Of a DNA stretch of 64,000 nt, positions 14,432-23,096 are shown one piece after another (the first letter of the stretch is position 1; each line of letters begins with the position of its first letter). Origin of the DNA: Planosporangium spinosum (GTDB lineage: Bacteria > Actinomycetota > Actinomycetes > Mycobacteriales > Micromonosporaceae); assembly GCF_049999945.1 (NCBI RefSeq), contig NZ_JBLYUB010000016.1, positions 1-64,000 on the forward strand, given 5' to 3'. A program made the position numbers and the translations under genes. The notes beneath the pieces are model-generated. The model made no database searches. It saw nothing but the letters and a program-made list of their open reading frames with translations, and was not told the DNA's origin.

Positions 14432-15037
14432 ATGCAGTCGTTGATCGACCATGCCCGCGTTTTCCACCAGCGGATCGCCAGCCGGAGCGAGCAGCGCGAA
14501 GAGTTCGCACGTCTCGCGTCGGGGCAGCAGCCGCAGGCCCTTTTCATCACCTGCTCGGACTCGCGGGTGATACCAGCGATGATCATGTCGGCCCGCCCGG
14601 GCGAACTGTTCGAACTGCGCACGGCCGGCAGCATGGTGCCGCCGCCGTCCGGGCACCCCTCCGGCGAAGCCGCCACCATCGAGTACGCCATCGAGGTGCT
14701 CGGGGTAACCGATGTGGTGGTGTGCGGCCACTCCCACTGCGGGGCGGTCCGCGCCCTGACAGAGGACGCCGACCTCACCGCCACGCCGGCCCTGCGGACC
14801 TGGCTGGCCCATGCCGCCCCGCCGGGCATCTCCGCGGCCGGTACCAGCACGATCACCCGCGCGGTGCAGCACAACGTCCTGGTCCAACGTGAACGCCTGG
14901 CCTCCTACCCGTGCGTCCGGCGGCGCCTGTCCGCCGGCGCGGCACACCGGATCCGGCTGCACGGCTGGTTCTACGAGATCGACAGCGGCGCCGTGCTCGC
15001 CCACCGCCCCGAAGCCCGAGCGTTCCTCCCCCTGTAG
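14432..15037 (+). CDS. Beta-class carbonic anhydrase
   Basis: A 201-residue cytoplasmic zinc enzyme interconverting CO2 and bicarbonate. Key motifs are visible: FITCSDSRV near residue 38 (zinc Cys and the Asp-Arg dyad), ELRTAGSMVPPP with the preceding loop, and VVCGHSHCGAVRAL near residue 96 (zinc His and Cys). The start ATG at 14432 follows AGGAG. The next gene, a SulP-type anion transporter, begins 18 bp after the stop, so the two form an operon. Together they suggest bicarbonate uptake or handling. Confidence 0.95.
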   Translation: MQSLIDHARVFHQRIASRSEQREEFARLASGQQPQALFITCSDSRVIPAMIMSARPGELFELRTAGSMVPPPSGHPSGEAATIEYAIEVLGVTDVVVCGHSHCGAVRALTEDADLTATPALRTWLAHAAPPGISAAGTSTITRAVQHNVLVQRERLASYPCVRRRLSAGAAHRIRLHGWFYEIDSGAVLAHRPEARAFLPL

Positions 15038-15055
15038 ACCGGAAGGTAGTGATCC

Positions 15056-16534
15056 ATGCGCGCCAGATTCCTTCCTGACGCCCGGACCCTGCGCCAGGAC
15101 TTCTCCGCCTCCCTCGTCGTGTTCCTCGTCGCCCTGCCCCTGTGCCTGGGGGTGGCCGTCGCCTCCGGTGTACCCGCCGAACTGGGCCTGGTGACCGGCA
15201 TCGTCGGCGGCCTCGTGGTCGGTGTCATGCGGGGCAGCAGCCTCCAGGTCAGCGGCCCGGCCGCCGGCCTCACCGTCCTGGTGTACGAGGCCGTACAGAC
15301 CCACGGCATAGCCCGGCTCGGCATGATCGTTCTGGCCGCCGGCGCCCTGCAGATGCTGCTGGGTGCCCTGCGGATGGGCCGCTGGTTCCGGGCGATCTCG
15401 TCCTCGGTGGTGTCCGGCATGCTTGCCGGCATCGGCCTCGTGCTGATGGTCGGCCAGGCGTACACCCTGTTCGACCGCGCCGCGCCCGGCGGGGCGCTGG
15501 CGAACCTGGCCGGGCTGCCCGCCCTGGTCGCCAGCGTGGACACGCCCGCCGCGGCCGCGCTCGGTGTCGGCACGATCGCCGTCATGGCGGGGTGGCGGTA
15601 CGCGCCGCGGCGGCTGCGGGTCATACCCGCCCCGCTGGTCGGGGTCGCGCTCGCCACCGCCGCCGCGGCCGCCCTGCGCCTGCCGGTGGAGCGCCTCGAG
15701 GTACGTGGCCTGATGGACGCCGTACGGCTCCCCGGCCTGGCCGACCTCGAAGCGTTCACGTCGGCCGGCGTGCTGGGCACCGCCCTGGCCTTCGCGCTGA
15801 TCGCCTCCGCCGAGAGCCTGTTCAGCGCGGCGGCGGTGGATCGCATGCACAACGGACCGCGTACCGACTACGACCGGGAACTGTTCGCCCAGGGCACCGG
15901 GAACGCCGTGTGCGGTCTGCTCGGCGCGCTGCCCATGACCGCGGTCATCGTCCGCAGCGCCGCCAACGTGCAGGCGGGGGCCGCCACCAAGGCCTCCCGC
16001 ATCCTGCACGGCGCCTGGCTGCTGCTGTTCGCCGTGCTGCTGCCGGCCGCGCTCGGGGTCATCCCGATGGCCGCCCTCGCGGGCGTGTTGGTGTACTCCG
16101 GCGCGAAGCTGGTGCCGCTGCGCGCCGCGGCCGAGCTCTGGCGGGCCAACCGCGGGGAGGCGCTGGTACTGACCGCGACGGCGGTCACGATCGTGGCGAC
16201 CAACCTGCTGGAGGGCGTACTGGTCGGTCTGCTCCTGTCGCTGGTCAAGTGCGCCGGGGACGTCTCCCACGTCCAGGTCCACGTCAACGAGCGGGCCGAC
16301 AGCATCCGCGTCCGGATCACCGGCAACGCCACGTTCATGCGCCTGCCCCGGATCCTCGATGCCCTCGAGGCGGTCCCCCACGGCCGGCCGGTCGAGCTCG
16401 ACGTCTCCGGGCTGCGCCACGTCGACCACACCTGCCGGGCCGCGCTGGTCACCTGGGCGGCCAACCGCAACCACGGTAGCTGCCGGGTGGACCTGCCGGA
16501 GTACCTGTCCGCCGTCTCCGCCGCGGCGCACTGA
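15056..16534 (+). CDS. SulP-family anion transporter (likely bicarbonate)
   Basis: A 492-residue membrane protein with about 11-12 hydrophobic segments. It starts RTLRQDFSASLVVFLVALPL and contains SSLQVSGPAAGLTVLVYEAV, the conserved SulP substrate region, and SAESLFSAAAVDRMHNG. The C-terminal 80 residues (VRITGNATFMRLPRILDALE, then VELDVSGLRHVDHTC) are a STAS-like domain. The family moves sulfate or bicarbonate. Pairing with a carbonic anhydrase 18 bp upstream favours bicarbonate, by analogy with known SulP-carbonic anhydrase pairs. Confidence 0.88.
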   Translation: MRARFLPDARTLRQDFSASLVVFLVALPLCLGVAVASGVPAELGLVTGIVGGLVVGVMRGSSLQVSGPAAGLTVLVYEAVQTHGIARLGMIVLAAGALQMLLGALRMGRWFRAISSSVVSGMLAGIGLVLMVGQAYTLFDRAAPGGALANLAGLPALVASVDTPAAAALGVGTIAVMAGWRYAPRRLRVIPAPLVGVALATAAAAALRLPVERLEVRGLMDAVRLPGLADLEAFTSAGVLGTALAFALIASAESLFSAAAVDRMHNGPRTDYDRELFAQGTGNAVCGLLGALPMTAVIVRSAANVQAGAATKASRILHGAWLLLFAVLLPAALGVIPMAALAGVLVYSGAKLVPLRAAAELWRANRGEALVLTATAVTIVATNLLEGVLVGLLLSLVKCAGDVSHVQVHVNERADSIRVRITGNATFMRLPRILDALEAVPHGRPVELDVSGLRHVDHTCRAALVTWAANRNHGSCRVDLPEYLSAVSAAAH

Positions 16535-16587
16535 CCTTCCGCGTCGCGATCACCGCCCCGCCGGCACTCCCGCCGGCATCCGCCGAT

Positions 16588-16631
16588 CCCCGGTCGGCCG
16601 TCGCCGCGGCGGCACCGATGGCCGACCGGGG
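16588..16631. terminator. Hairpin between convergent genes
   Basis: CCCCGGTCGGC (16588-16598) pairs with GCCGACCGGGG (16621-16631), an 11-bp perfect stem with a 22-base loop that can itself pair (GCCGCGGC). It lies between the SulP gene end and the DUF1801 gene end. Confidence 0.6.
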
Positions 16632-16673
16632 TCGGTCCGGCTCGACCGTCCGGCGGGTCAGGGCCGGCCGGGC

Positions 16674-17024
16674 TCAGCTCCGGTCGAGGGCGACGGCCTG
16701 TGCGACGTAGTCCCGCAGAGCCGCCTCGTTGATCCCGTCCATCGTTTTGATCTTCACGTGTCGGGTCTTCTTACCGACGCCTTCGAGCAGGCCGTGAGGG
16801 TCCTCGAACTCCGCACCGCGCTCGAAGGCGAAGGTGAGGTGGGTCTTGCTCTGGCTGATGACCGCGAGGATCTTCCTACCCCGCCAGGCGGGCGAGCCGT
16901 AGGTGAGGCATTCGGTGGCGGTGGCTGCGGCGTCGGCCATCAGCGCGCGCAGGGCGGCGACGATCTCCCGGTACTTCGGGTCGAGCTTGGTCTCGACGTA
17001 GGCGTCGACTTCGCTACTGGTCAT
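16674..17024 (-). CDS. DUF1801 (YdhG-like) protein
   Basis: A 116-residue soluble protein starting MTSSEVDAYVETKLDPKYRE. It has the LTYGSPAWRGRKILAVISQS and KTHLTFAFERGAEFEDP segments typical of DUF1801, a small YjbR/CyaY-like fold found widely in actinomycetes. The chosen ATG has GGAG just upstream; the longer open frame adds only low-complexity Arg-rich sequence. The function of the family is not established. It diverges from the molybdoenzyme gene that starts at 17161. Confidence 0.75.
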   Translation of the reverse strand: MTSSEVDAYVETKLDPKYREIVAALRALMADAAATATECLTYGSPAWRGRKILAVISQSKTHLTFAFERGAEFEDPHGLLEGVGKKTRHVKIKTMDGINEAALRDYVAQAVALDRS

Positions 17025-17160
17025 AGCTCCATCGAACACCGTCACACACAAATCCTCCACGACGAGCGCCACGCGGCCGCGTACCCCGGCGCGCCGGCCC
17101 GGCAACGCGGCGTCACCGAGCCCGGCTGCACGCTCATCCGGTGCGCCATAGCATGCCGGC

Positions 17161-18252
17161 ATGGGGGAATGGGGCAAACGCGACGACATGACCGTGCACT
17201 CGGCCGACCCCTACAACGCCGAACCGCCCCGCGCCGCACTCGACGGCTCGCCGCTGACCCCGGTGGACACCTTCTACGTCCGTAGCCACGCCCCCGTCCC
17301 CCGGATCGACCCCGGCGCCTGGCGGCTGGAGGTGGACGGTCTGGTCCAGCGGCCCCTCACGCTGTCGCTGGCCGAGCTGCGCCGCCGCTTCGACACCCGC
17401 ACCCTGGTGGCCACGCTGGTGTGCGCGGGCAACCGCCGGGCCGAACTGATCGAGATTCGCCCACTTCCGGGGGAGGAGCCGTGGGGGCCGGGCGCGGTCT
17501 CCACCGCCCGCTGGACGGGAGCCGCGCTGGCCGACGTACTCGCGGCGGCCGGCCTGCTGCCGGCCGCCGGGCACGTCGCCTTCACCGCACCGGACGTATC
17601 GCCACTGGCCCGCCCGCCACAGCCGTTCGGTGCGTCCATCCCGGTCGCCAAAGCGATGGCCGGTGAGGTCCTGCTGGCCTGGGCGATGAACGGCACGCCG
17701 CTGCCGGCGGCCCACGGCGCGCCGGTACGCGTGGTGGTACCGGGCTACATCGGCGCCCGCAGCGTCAAGTGGGTGCGGCGCATCACCGCCCGGGAGCACC
17801 CCTCGGACAGCTACTTCCAGACCACTGATTACCGGCTCCTGCCCGCCGCGGCGGACCCGGCCGCGGCCGGCCCCGACGGACTGTCCCTGAGCATCGTCGC
17901 GGTCAATGCCGCCATCCTGCACCCCGACGGCCGCCGACCGCTGCCGGCCGGACCGACCCGGGTCAGCGGGTACGCGCTCGCCGGCGAAGACCGCGGCGTC
18001 GCCCGGGTCGACGTCTCCGTCGACGGTGGCCAGCACTGGCAGCAGGCGGACCTCGACGCCGACGCGGGGCCCTGGGCCTGGCGGCTGTGGCAGACGATCG
18101 TCGACCTCCCCCTCGGGCCGGCCGAGATCGTTGCCCGCGCCTGGGACACCAGCGCCACCACCCAGCCCGAACACGCCGCACCCCTGTGGAACCCGAAGGG
18201 GTACGTCAACAACTCCTGGTCCCGGGTGCGCGTCACCGGCCAGCGCATCTGA
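17161..18252 (+). CDS. Sulfite oxidase-like molybdopterin oxidoreductase
   Basis: A 363-residue protein with the sulfite-oxidase fold. The N-terminal molybdopterin-binding domain carries FYVRSHAPVPRIDP, WRLEVDGLVQRPLTLSL and ATLVCAGNRRAE; the Cys of LVCAGNRR should coordinate molybdenum. PGYIGARSVKWVRRI is the family's substrate-site segment. Residues about 240-363 are the dimerisation domain (VSGYALAGEDRGVARVDVSV). There is no signal peptide, haem domain or membrane anchor, so it is a soluble cytoplasmic enzyme; sulfite is the likely but unproven substrate. An ATG nine codons downstream (17188) is an alternative start. Confidence 0.88.
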   Translation: MGEWGKRDDMTVHSADPYNAEPPRAALDGSPLTPVDTFYVRSHAPVPRIDPGAWRLEVDGLVQRPLTLSLAELRRRFDTRTLVATLVCAGNRRAELIEIRPLPGEEPWGPGAVSTARWTGAALADVLAAAGLLPAAGHVAFTAPDVSPLARPPQPFGASIPVAKAMAGEVLLAWAMNGTPLPAAHGAPVRVVVPGYIGARSVKWVRRITAREHPSDSYFQTTDYRLLPAAADPAAAGPDGLSLSIVAVNAAILHPDGRRPLPAGPTRVSGYALAGEDRGVARVDVSVDGGQHWQQADLDADAGPWAWRLWQTIVDLPLGPAEIVARAWDTSATTQPEHAAPLWNPKGYVNNSWSRVRVTGQRI

Positions 18253-18284
18253 GCCGTCGGCGCGGCCGCCCCCGCCGCCGGGAC

Positions 18285-18347
18285 GCCTTGAGCGGTCCGG
18301 CTGAAGCCTTGAGCGGCTCGGCTGAAGCCTTGAGGGGTTCGGCTGCG
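18285..18347. repeat. Three tandem copies of a 21-bp repeat before the sigma factor gene
   Basis: GCCTTGAGCGG-T/C-CCGGCTGAA-like units lie at 18285-18305, 18306-18326 and 18327-18347, the third more diverged. They sit 33-95 bp after the molybdoenzyme stop and 108-171 bp before the sigma factor start, so they may be an operator array or a minisatellite. Confidence 0.85.
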
Positions 18348-18455
18348 ATGCAACCGGGACGCAACTGAACGCGACCGGTAGCGGCACCCTCCGTAAATGA
18401 CGGTATCCCCAGTCCGCCGGTGAGCCTTCACGGCCGCCGACCCGAGGGGAAACCG

Positions 18456-19337
18456 ATGACCACTTCTGCCGCCGCCGAGTCGCCGCGCACCGCCACGCCG
18501 TCGCCGCGTTCGATCGAGGACCTGGTGCGTAGCCACCTCCCACTGGTCGGCCACCTTGTCCGCGAGATGCTGGGCCGCCTGCCCGCCCACGTCAGCCGCG
18601 AAGACCTCGTCTCCGCCGGCATGGCCGCCCTCGCCACCGCCGCCAAGGCCTACGACCCCGACCGCGGCACCCCCTTCGGCAGCTTCGCCACCGCCCGCAT
18701 CCGCGGCGCCCTCCTCGACGAACTCCGCGGCCTCGACTGGGCCAGCCGCTCCGTACGCTCCCGCGCCCGCCGCATCGACACCGCCGCCCAGCACCTCACC
18801 GCCACCCTCGGCCGCACCCCCACCACCGCCGAACTCGCCGAAACCCTCGGCGTCGCCGTCGACGACATCAAAGCCACCGACGACGACGTCCAACGCGCCG
18901 TCGTCCTCAGCCTCCAGGGCTTCGCCGCCGGCACCGCCGAAGACCTCGTCCCCGAACGCGCCGCCGGCCCCGAAGACCTCCTCCTGCACCGCGAACGCAT
19001 CGGCTACCTCCACCACGCCATCGACGCCCTCCCCGACCGGCTCCGCCTGGTGGTCACCGCCTACTTCTTCGACGAACGCCCCATGACCGAGATCGCCGCC
19101 GAACTCGGCGTCACCGAATCCCGCGTCTCCCAACTACGCGCCGAAGCCCTCGTCCTGCTCCGCGACGGCCTCAACACCCACCTCGACCCCGACCTGATGG
19201 CCGAACCCGACCGCCCCGGCGGCTGCGTCGCCCGCCGCCGCGAGGCCTACTACTCCGCCATCGCCACCCGCGGCGACCTCCGCGCCCGCCTCGAACTGAC
19301 CACCCAACTCGGCCTACCCGTCGCCCACACCGCCTAA
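18456..19337 (+). CDS. FliA/WhiG-family RNA polymerase sigma factor
   Basis: A 293-residue sigma factor of the sigma-28 class. Region 2 (about residues 20-100) contains LPLVGHLVREMLGRLPAHVS, then REDLVSAGMAALATAAKAYD and FGSFATARIRGALLDELRGL, diagnostic of FliA/WhiG. Region 3 (AQHLTATLGRTPTTAELAET) and region 4 (ALPDRLRLVVTAYFF, MTEIAAELGVTESRVSQLRA) follow. The ATG at 18456 has GAGGGG nine bases upstream. The C-terminal about 55 residues extend past region 4. In Micromonosporaceae such factors govern flagellar genes or sporulation; which applies here cannot be told. No anti-sigma gene is adjacent. Confidence 0.9.
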   Translation: MTTSAAAESPRTATPSPRSIEDLVRSHLPLVGHLVREMLGRLPAHVSREDLVSAGMAALATAAKAYDPDRGTPFGSFATARIRGALLDELRGLDWASRSVRSRARRIDTAAQHLTATLGRTPTTAELAETLGVAVDDIKATDDDVQRAVVLSLQGFAAGTAEDLVPERAAGPEDLLLHRERIGYLHHAIDALPDRLRLVVTAYFFDERPMTEIAAELGVTESRVSQLRAEALVLLRDGLNTHLDPDLMAEPDRPGGCVARRREAYYSAIATRGDLRARLELTTQLGLPVAHTA

Positions 19338-19400
19338 ATCCATGATCCTGAAGGCTTCGTGGTGCCCTGCCCCTTCACGATCACCGGACGGTCGAGCCGG

Positions 19401-19433
19401 CGGCCGCGGAACGGTCGAGCCGGTCCGCGGCCG
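19401..19433. terminator. Hairpin between convergent genes
   Basis: CGGCCGCGGA (19401-19410) pairs perfectly with TCCGCGGCCG (19424-19433). It separates the sigma factor gene from the oppositely oriented LPVTG protein gene. Confidence 0.65.
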
Positions 19434-19444
19434 AGGAGTTCCGG

Positions 19445-21352
19445 TCACGGCTCGACGACGCGCCACCCGCCGACCCGCGACCCGCGTCGTACCCGGCGCA
19501 GCCCGAGGCCGATCATGAGCAGCGCACCGCCGACGGCCAACGCCGTGCCCACGGCCGGGCCGGTGACCGGCAGGGTGTGACCGCCGGTACCGGCGTGGCG
19601 GACCGGGGCGGGCGCGGTCGGTACGTCGCCGAAGGCCGATGCCGGCTGGACCGACACGCCGCCGTCGGCGACGGCCGGCTGCTGGTCGGTCGTCGAGGCC
19701 GCAGCCACCTGGTCGGCGACCTGCATCTGATCGCCGGCGGTTGACCGGTCGGCCCCGGCCGTCGGCACCGTGCCCGGAGCGGCCGGGGTGGTCCGGCTCG
19801 GCGCGGCGCCAGCAGCGGGGTGACCGGCCGCGGTCCGGGTCGGCGTCGCGGCGGGGGTCGGATGGCCGGGCGTACTCCGGGTCGGCTGAGCCGTGGCGGT
19901 CGGATGGCCGGGCGTACTCCCGGTCGGCTGAGCCGTGGCGGTCGGATGGCCGGGCGTACTCCGGGTCGGCTGAGCCGTGGCGGTCGGGCGCGGGGTGGCC
20001 TGGGTCGGCGAGGCGCCGGCCGTACTACGGGTCGCGCTCGGAGTGCCGGACGGCGCCGGGACCGGTGGGACGGCGGCGGCGAACCGGGCGTCCACCGCGA
20101 CGCCCTTCTTGTCGGTCACGACCGTCACCGGATTCGGCACCTTGAGGAGCTTGCCGCAGCCGAGTTCGTCGAACGTACCGGCCAACCGCTGCGCGAGGAA
20201 CGCGAAAAGGTCGCTGGCCACACCCGGGTTCGGTGAGCTGGCGCGCCGGGTCAGCGCGCGGTCGGCCTGTACCCGCGCCGGCCCCGCCGTGGCCACGTTG
20301 CGGCAGTACGCCTCCGGCCGGTCGACCGCGGAGTCCACCGGCCGCTGCCCGACCCCGGCACGGTACAGGTTGGCCTTGGCCACGCTGGTCCGACCGTCGA
20401 CGGTGGCCATCGGGTCGCTGATCGGCACCAGCGCGACCGGCTCGGCCTGGAACGCGGCGGCCTGCAGTTCGTTGAGCGCGAGCGCCGTCGTCGTGCGGCC
20501 CGGCTGGGCCAGGTCCGGGGCGGTGTACGGGGTGCAGCCCAGCGCCGGGTCGACGAAGTCGTCGAGCAGCGCGTTGTCGCTGCCGTTGATTACGATCTTG
20601 GCGCCCCGGGCGGCCAGCGCCGCCCGGTTGGCCGCGGTGTTCTGCGCGGTACTTCCGTCCGCGAGGAACAGGTACGTGCTGGTCACGTTGTCGCTCTGGT
20701 CCATGTCGACCAGGCCGAAGTCGCGTACGGTCGGGCAGGGCAGGCCGTTCCGGGCGGTACCCGGGTGCGGGATGGTCAGCCGCCCGGCGGCGACGGCGGA
20801 GGAGGCGGCGGCGAAGAAGGCCCCCGCGTTGCAGTAGGCGAACTGCCCGAATGCCGACGCGCCGAGGCCGTTGACGCACCGGCCGGCGGCGAGACTGTCG
20901 CTGGTGCCCCGCAGCACCAGGTTGTCGCCGTTGAAGCCGAACCACAGACCCACCACGGCACCGGCCGGCAGCGACGGCCGGGCGGGCGCGACCGCCGGCC
21001 GTTTCCCCCGGTCCACCACCAGCGGGTCGTACACCGACACCTGCCCGGTGGCCGGGTCGATGATCGTGCCCTGCACGAACGCCGCCGTGTCCGGGTCGGC
21101 CTCGTGGCAGGGACCCATCAGCTCGTACGGTGTGGCCAGGCCCGCGGCGCTCAACGGATCGGCCGGCACCACGAGCGTGCAGGTAATCCCGGCCGCCTGG
21201 TCGTCCTGTGCCGCGAACGCCATTCGTCCACCGAGGACGATCAGCGTGAGCAGACTGGCGAACAGCGCGACTTTCCAGACCCGTCCCCGCCGGCGGACGG
21301 TTCGCCCGCGCGGGCGGGTACGGTACGGCGTCGTTCTCCTCTGCCCAGCCAT
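19445..21352 (-). CDS. Large LPVTG-anchored cell-wall surface protein
   Basis: A 635-residue precursor. Residues 1-48 form a long Arg-rich signal (RTTPYRTRPRGRTVRRRG, then VWKVALFASLLTLIVLGG to AFA). A globular, Cys-containing domain of about 370 residues follows; it includes CTLVVPADPLSAAGLATPYE and VDGRTSVAKANLYRAGVGQR and matches no family I recognise. A Thr/Pro/Ala-rich stalk follows, with three 14-residue repeats (TAQPTRSTPGHPTA). The end is a sortase signal: HTLPVTGPAVG, a hydrophobic helix, then RRVRRGSR. The ATG at 21352 has AGGGGG upstream. No sortase gene lies in the window. Confidence 0.8.
   Translation of the reverse strand: MAGQRRTTPYRTRPRGRTVRRRGRVWKVALFASLLTLIVLGGRMAFAAQDDQAAGITCTLVVPADPLSAAGLATPYELMGPCHEADPDTAAFVQGTIIDPATGQVSVYDPLVVDRGKRPAVAPARPSLPAGAVVGLWFGFNGDNLVLRGTSDSLAAGRCVNGLGASAFGQFAYCNAGAFFAAASSAVAAGRLTIPHPGTARNGLPCPTVRDFGLVDMDQSDNVTSTYLFLADGSTAQNTAANRAALAARGAKIVINGSDNALLDDFVDPALGCTPYTAPDLAQPGRTTTALALNELQAAAFQAEPVALVPISDPMATVDGRTSVAKANLYRAGVGQRPVDSAVDRPEAYCRNVATAGPARVQADRALTRRASSPNPGVASDLFAFLAQRLAGTFDELGCGKLLKVPNPVTVVTDKKGVAVDARFAAAVPPVPAPSGTPSATRSTAGASPTQATPRPTATAQPTRSTPGHPTATAQPTGSTPGHPTATAQPTRSTPGHPTPAATPTRTAAGHPAAGAAPSRTTPAAPGTVPTAGADRSTAGDQMQVADQVAAASTTDQQPAVADGGVSVQPASAFGDVPTAPAPVRHAGTGGHTLPVTGPAVGTALAVGGALLMIGLGLRRVRRGSRVGGWRVVEP
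19860..19985 (-). repeat. Three 42-bp tandem repeats in the LPVTG protein stalk
   Basis: Units at 19860-19901, 19902-19943 and 19944-19985 are almost identical (one base differs in the second) and encode the Thr/Pro stalk. Near identity points to recent expansion. Confidence 0.9.
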
Positions 21353-21768
21353 GTCATGCCCCCTTGAGTGCGGCGGCCAGGGGTGCACGGCGCCGCCGTG
21401 ACAGGCCCCCGGCAGTGGAAGGACGGCGCTCCCGCCGTCGCCGCAACGGCCGTACCGGTGATCAGGTCGGCCGTAGGTTACCGCCGATGTCGACGCTGGC
21501 CGGGGCGCCTAAGGAAGTCCTCAGGTCGATTTGCCGACCGCCTTAACAACCGCGTCCGCGCCGCCCCGGCGGGCACCTGACGGGGCCGGTAGGATCTGCC
21601 CGGGGCGGCCCTCGGACGGATTCGTCACCGCCGGACGGCATGCCCCGCCGCCGAGGTGGTGGTGCCGGTGCGGTACGGGTGCGGGACGGTCTCAGACCCG
21701 CCCGACCGCGGGTACCGGCGATACGCTCAGTTTGTCTCCGCCCGCACCGATCTCCGGAGTCGACACCC
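21353..21768. other. Divergent intergenic region, no gene seen
   Basis: About 416 bp between the LPVTG protein start and a putative tiny membrane protein. Open frames here are Arg/Pro-rich shadows. I see no recognisable promoter, RNA or repeat apart from general GC-rich sequence. Confidence 0.4.
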
Positions 21769-21900
21769 GTGCTTGCCGCCGCCCTCGACGGGCTCAACAG
21801 CGCTGTACCCAGCACCCCGACGCCCTGCTACCTGGTCTCCATCGCCGCCACCACCCTGCTCGCCGCAGGTCTCTGGCTACGTTTCCTCAGCGGCCGCTGA
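21769..21900 (+). CDS. Putative 43-residue single-pass membrane protein
   Basis: GTG at 21769 preceded by CGGAG (about 11 bases away) opens a frame starting VLAAALDGLNSAVPSTPTP and continuing CYLVSIAATTLLAAGLWLRF, ending LSGR. The second half is a good membrane helix with a positively charged end. The stop TGA (21898-21900) lies inside the first unit of an 18-bp tandem repeat. No family is recognised. It is small, so it may be a spurious frame, but composition and ribosome binding site are favourable. Confidence 0.4.
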   Translation: MLAAALDGLNSAVPSTPTPCYLVSIAATTLLAAGLWLRFLSGR

Positions 21901-21992
21901 CCCGGAGGTGGCCGCTGACCCGGAGGCGGCCGCTGACCCGGAGGCGGCCGCTGACCCGGAGGCGGCCGCTGACCCGGAGGCGGCCGCTGACC
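21890..21992. repeat. Five and a half copies of an 18-bp tandem repeat spanning a stop codon
   Basis: GCGGCCGCTGACCCGGAG is repeated at 21890, 21908 (one variant base), 21926, 21944 and 21962, with a partial copy at 21980-21992. The TGA of each unit is in frame for the small membrane protein, whose stop is the first of them. In another frame the array would read AADPEA repeats. Confidence 0.92.
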
Positions 21993-22327
21993 GGCTGACG
22001 ATCGACAGCCAGGTCGCCGCATCCCGGGAACTGGCCGCCACGGGAGCGAAGCTGAGCGGCAGCGAAACGGCGCGGTTCGACGTCACGATTGCGGAGTTCG
22101 AACCGCTGTTCTTCAACCACATGGTCCCGGTGCCGGGGTACCGCATCGGCGACGGGATCACACTGAGCGAGCGCGACGTCCCGCGACTGACCGAGGCCTT
22201 CTTCGCCGAACTCGAGCGCACGTTGGGGGAGTTCGCCGACCGGCCGGCCGGCCGCACACGGGTCGGCCGCGTCCGACAGCATCCGACACTGTCCGAAACC
22301 GATCGGGATCGTTCGTCGTCGCTCCGG
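21993..22327 (+). other. Open stretch with protein-like composition but no assignable gene
   Basis: The frame through this interval reads RFDVTIAEFEPLFFNHMVPV, GYRIGDGITLSERDVPRLTE and AFFAELERTLGEFADRPA, which looks like genuine protein. However, it begins in the 18-bp repeat array without a start codon, and its stop would lie beyond the response regulator gene on the other strand. It may be the remnant of a gene fused to or disrupted by the repeat. Confidence 0.3.
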
Positions 22328-22711
22328 TCACGCCTCACCGGACGGCTGCCGCTCGCGCAGCGACCCCCGGATGAGGTAGAGCACCTCGTCGGCGCCGAAG
22401 GGCTTGGCCAGGTAGTAGTCCGCGCCGTCGGCCCAGGCCCGGGCTGCGGAATCCGGGTCGGCCGCCGCGGTGAGCATGATGACCGGCACCCGGCGGCCCG
22501 GCCGGCTGCGAATGTCGCGGAGGACGCCGTAGCCGTCGAGGCCGGGCATCATGACGTCGAGGACGACGCAGTCCGGCAGGCACTCGTCGAGCGCGCTGAC
22601 CGCGGCCAGCCCGTCCACCGCCACCCGTACGTCGTGCCCGTCCAACTCCAGCACGTCGGCGAGCAGTTGACGGATCGCCGAGTCGTCGTCGACCACCAGG
22701 ACCTGAGCCAT
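22328..22711 (-). CDS. Receiver-only response regulator (CheY-like)
   Basis: A 127-residue single receiver domain: VLVVDDDSAIRQLL with the acidic pair at the N-terminus, CVVLDVMMPGLDGYGVL with the phospho-acceptor Asp near residue 53, MLTAAADPDS with the switch Thr, and YLAKPFGADEVL with the conserved Lys. There is no output domain. The ATG at 22711 follows GAGGG. It is divergent from a TPR-GGDEF protein and could feed into that, but no histidine kinase is adjacent. Confidence 0.9.
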   Translation of the reverse strand: MAQVLVVDDDSAIRQLLADVLELDGHDVRVAVDGLAAVSALDECLPDCVVLDVMMPGLDGYGVLRDIRSRPGRRVPVIMLTAAADPDSAARAWADGADYYLAKPFGADEVLYLIRGSLRERQPSGEA

Positions 22712-23096
22712 TGTGCCCTCACTCTTCTCCGGCCGATAGCACCTTCGTACCGACCCGCGCACCCGCCTCGCCGGTCCGCCAGGGGCCGAACAGGGACGCC
22801 GGTCGGGTCAGGAGTCGCCACCGTCCTATCGGGTGCCGCGCCGTGGACTTGAGGCAGCCGCGGACGTGAGGTAGCCGCGGGCTTCGAGCGGCCACGGCGT
22901 TGAGGCACTGGTCCGCCTCGCAAACCATCGTCCGATTCGTCATCGACGACCGGACTTTCGGTCGATCGACCCCCGACCACGACAGCAGGTACGCCTGCGG
23001 GTGCAGAGCGTCACACCCGACACGCCGTCCATTTGGCCGATGCTGGTGACAGTGTGGTCGGGTGCCCGAGGGACGCGTACCGGTAATGCGACAGCG
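22712..23096. promoter_or_regulatory. Divergent intergenic region between response regulator and GGDEF genes
   Basis: About 385 bp that should carry both promoters. It contains short direct repeats such as TGAGGCAGCCGCGG and TGAGGTAGCCGCGG (about 22850 and 22868). No known operator or RNA is recognised. The GGDEF protein might start as far upstream as 23001. Confidence 0.4.

Noticed and set aside
14357..16531. 724-residue minus-strand frame
   Set aside because: Antisense to the carbonic anhydrase and SulP genes, low-complexity Gly/Gln/Arg composition, no motif.
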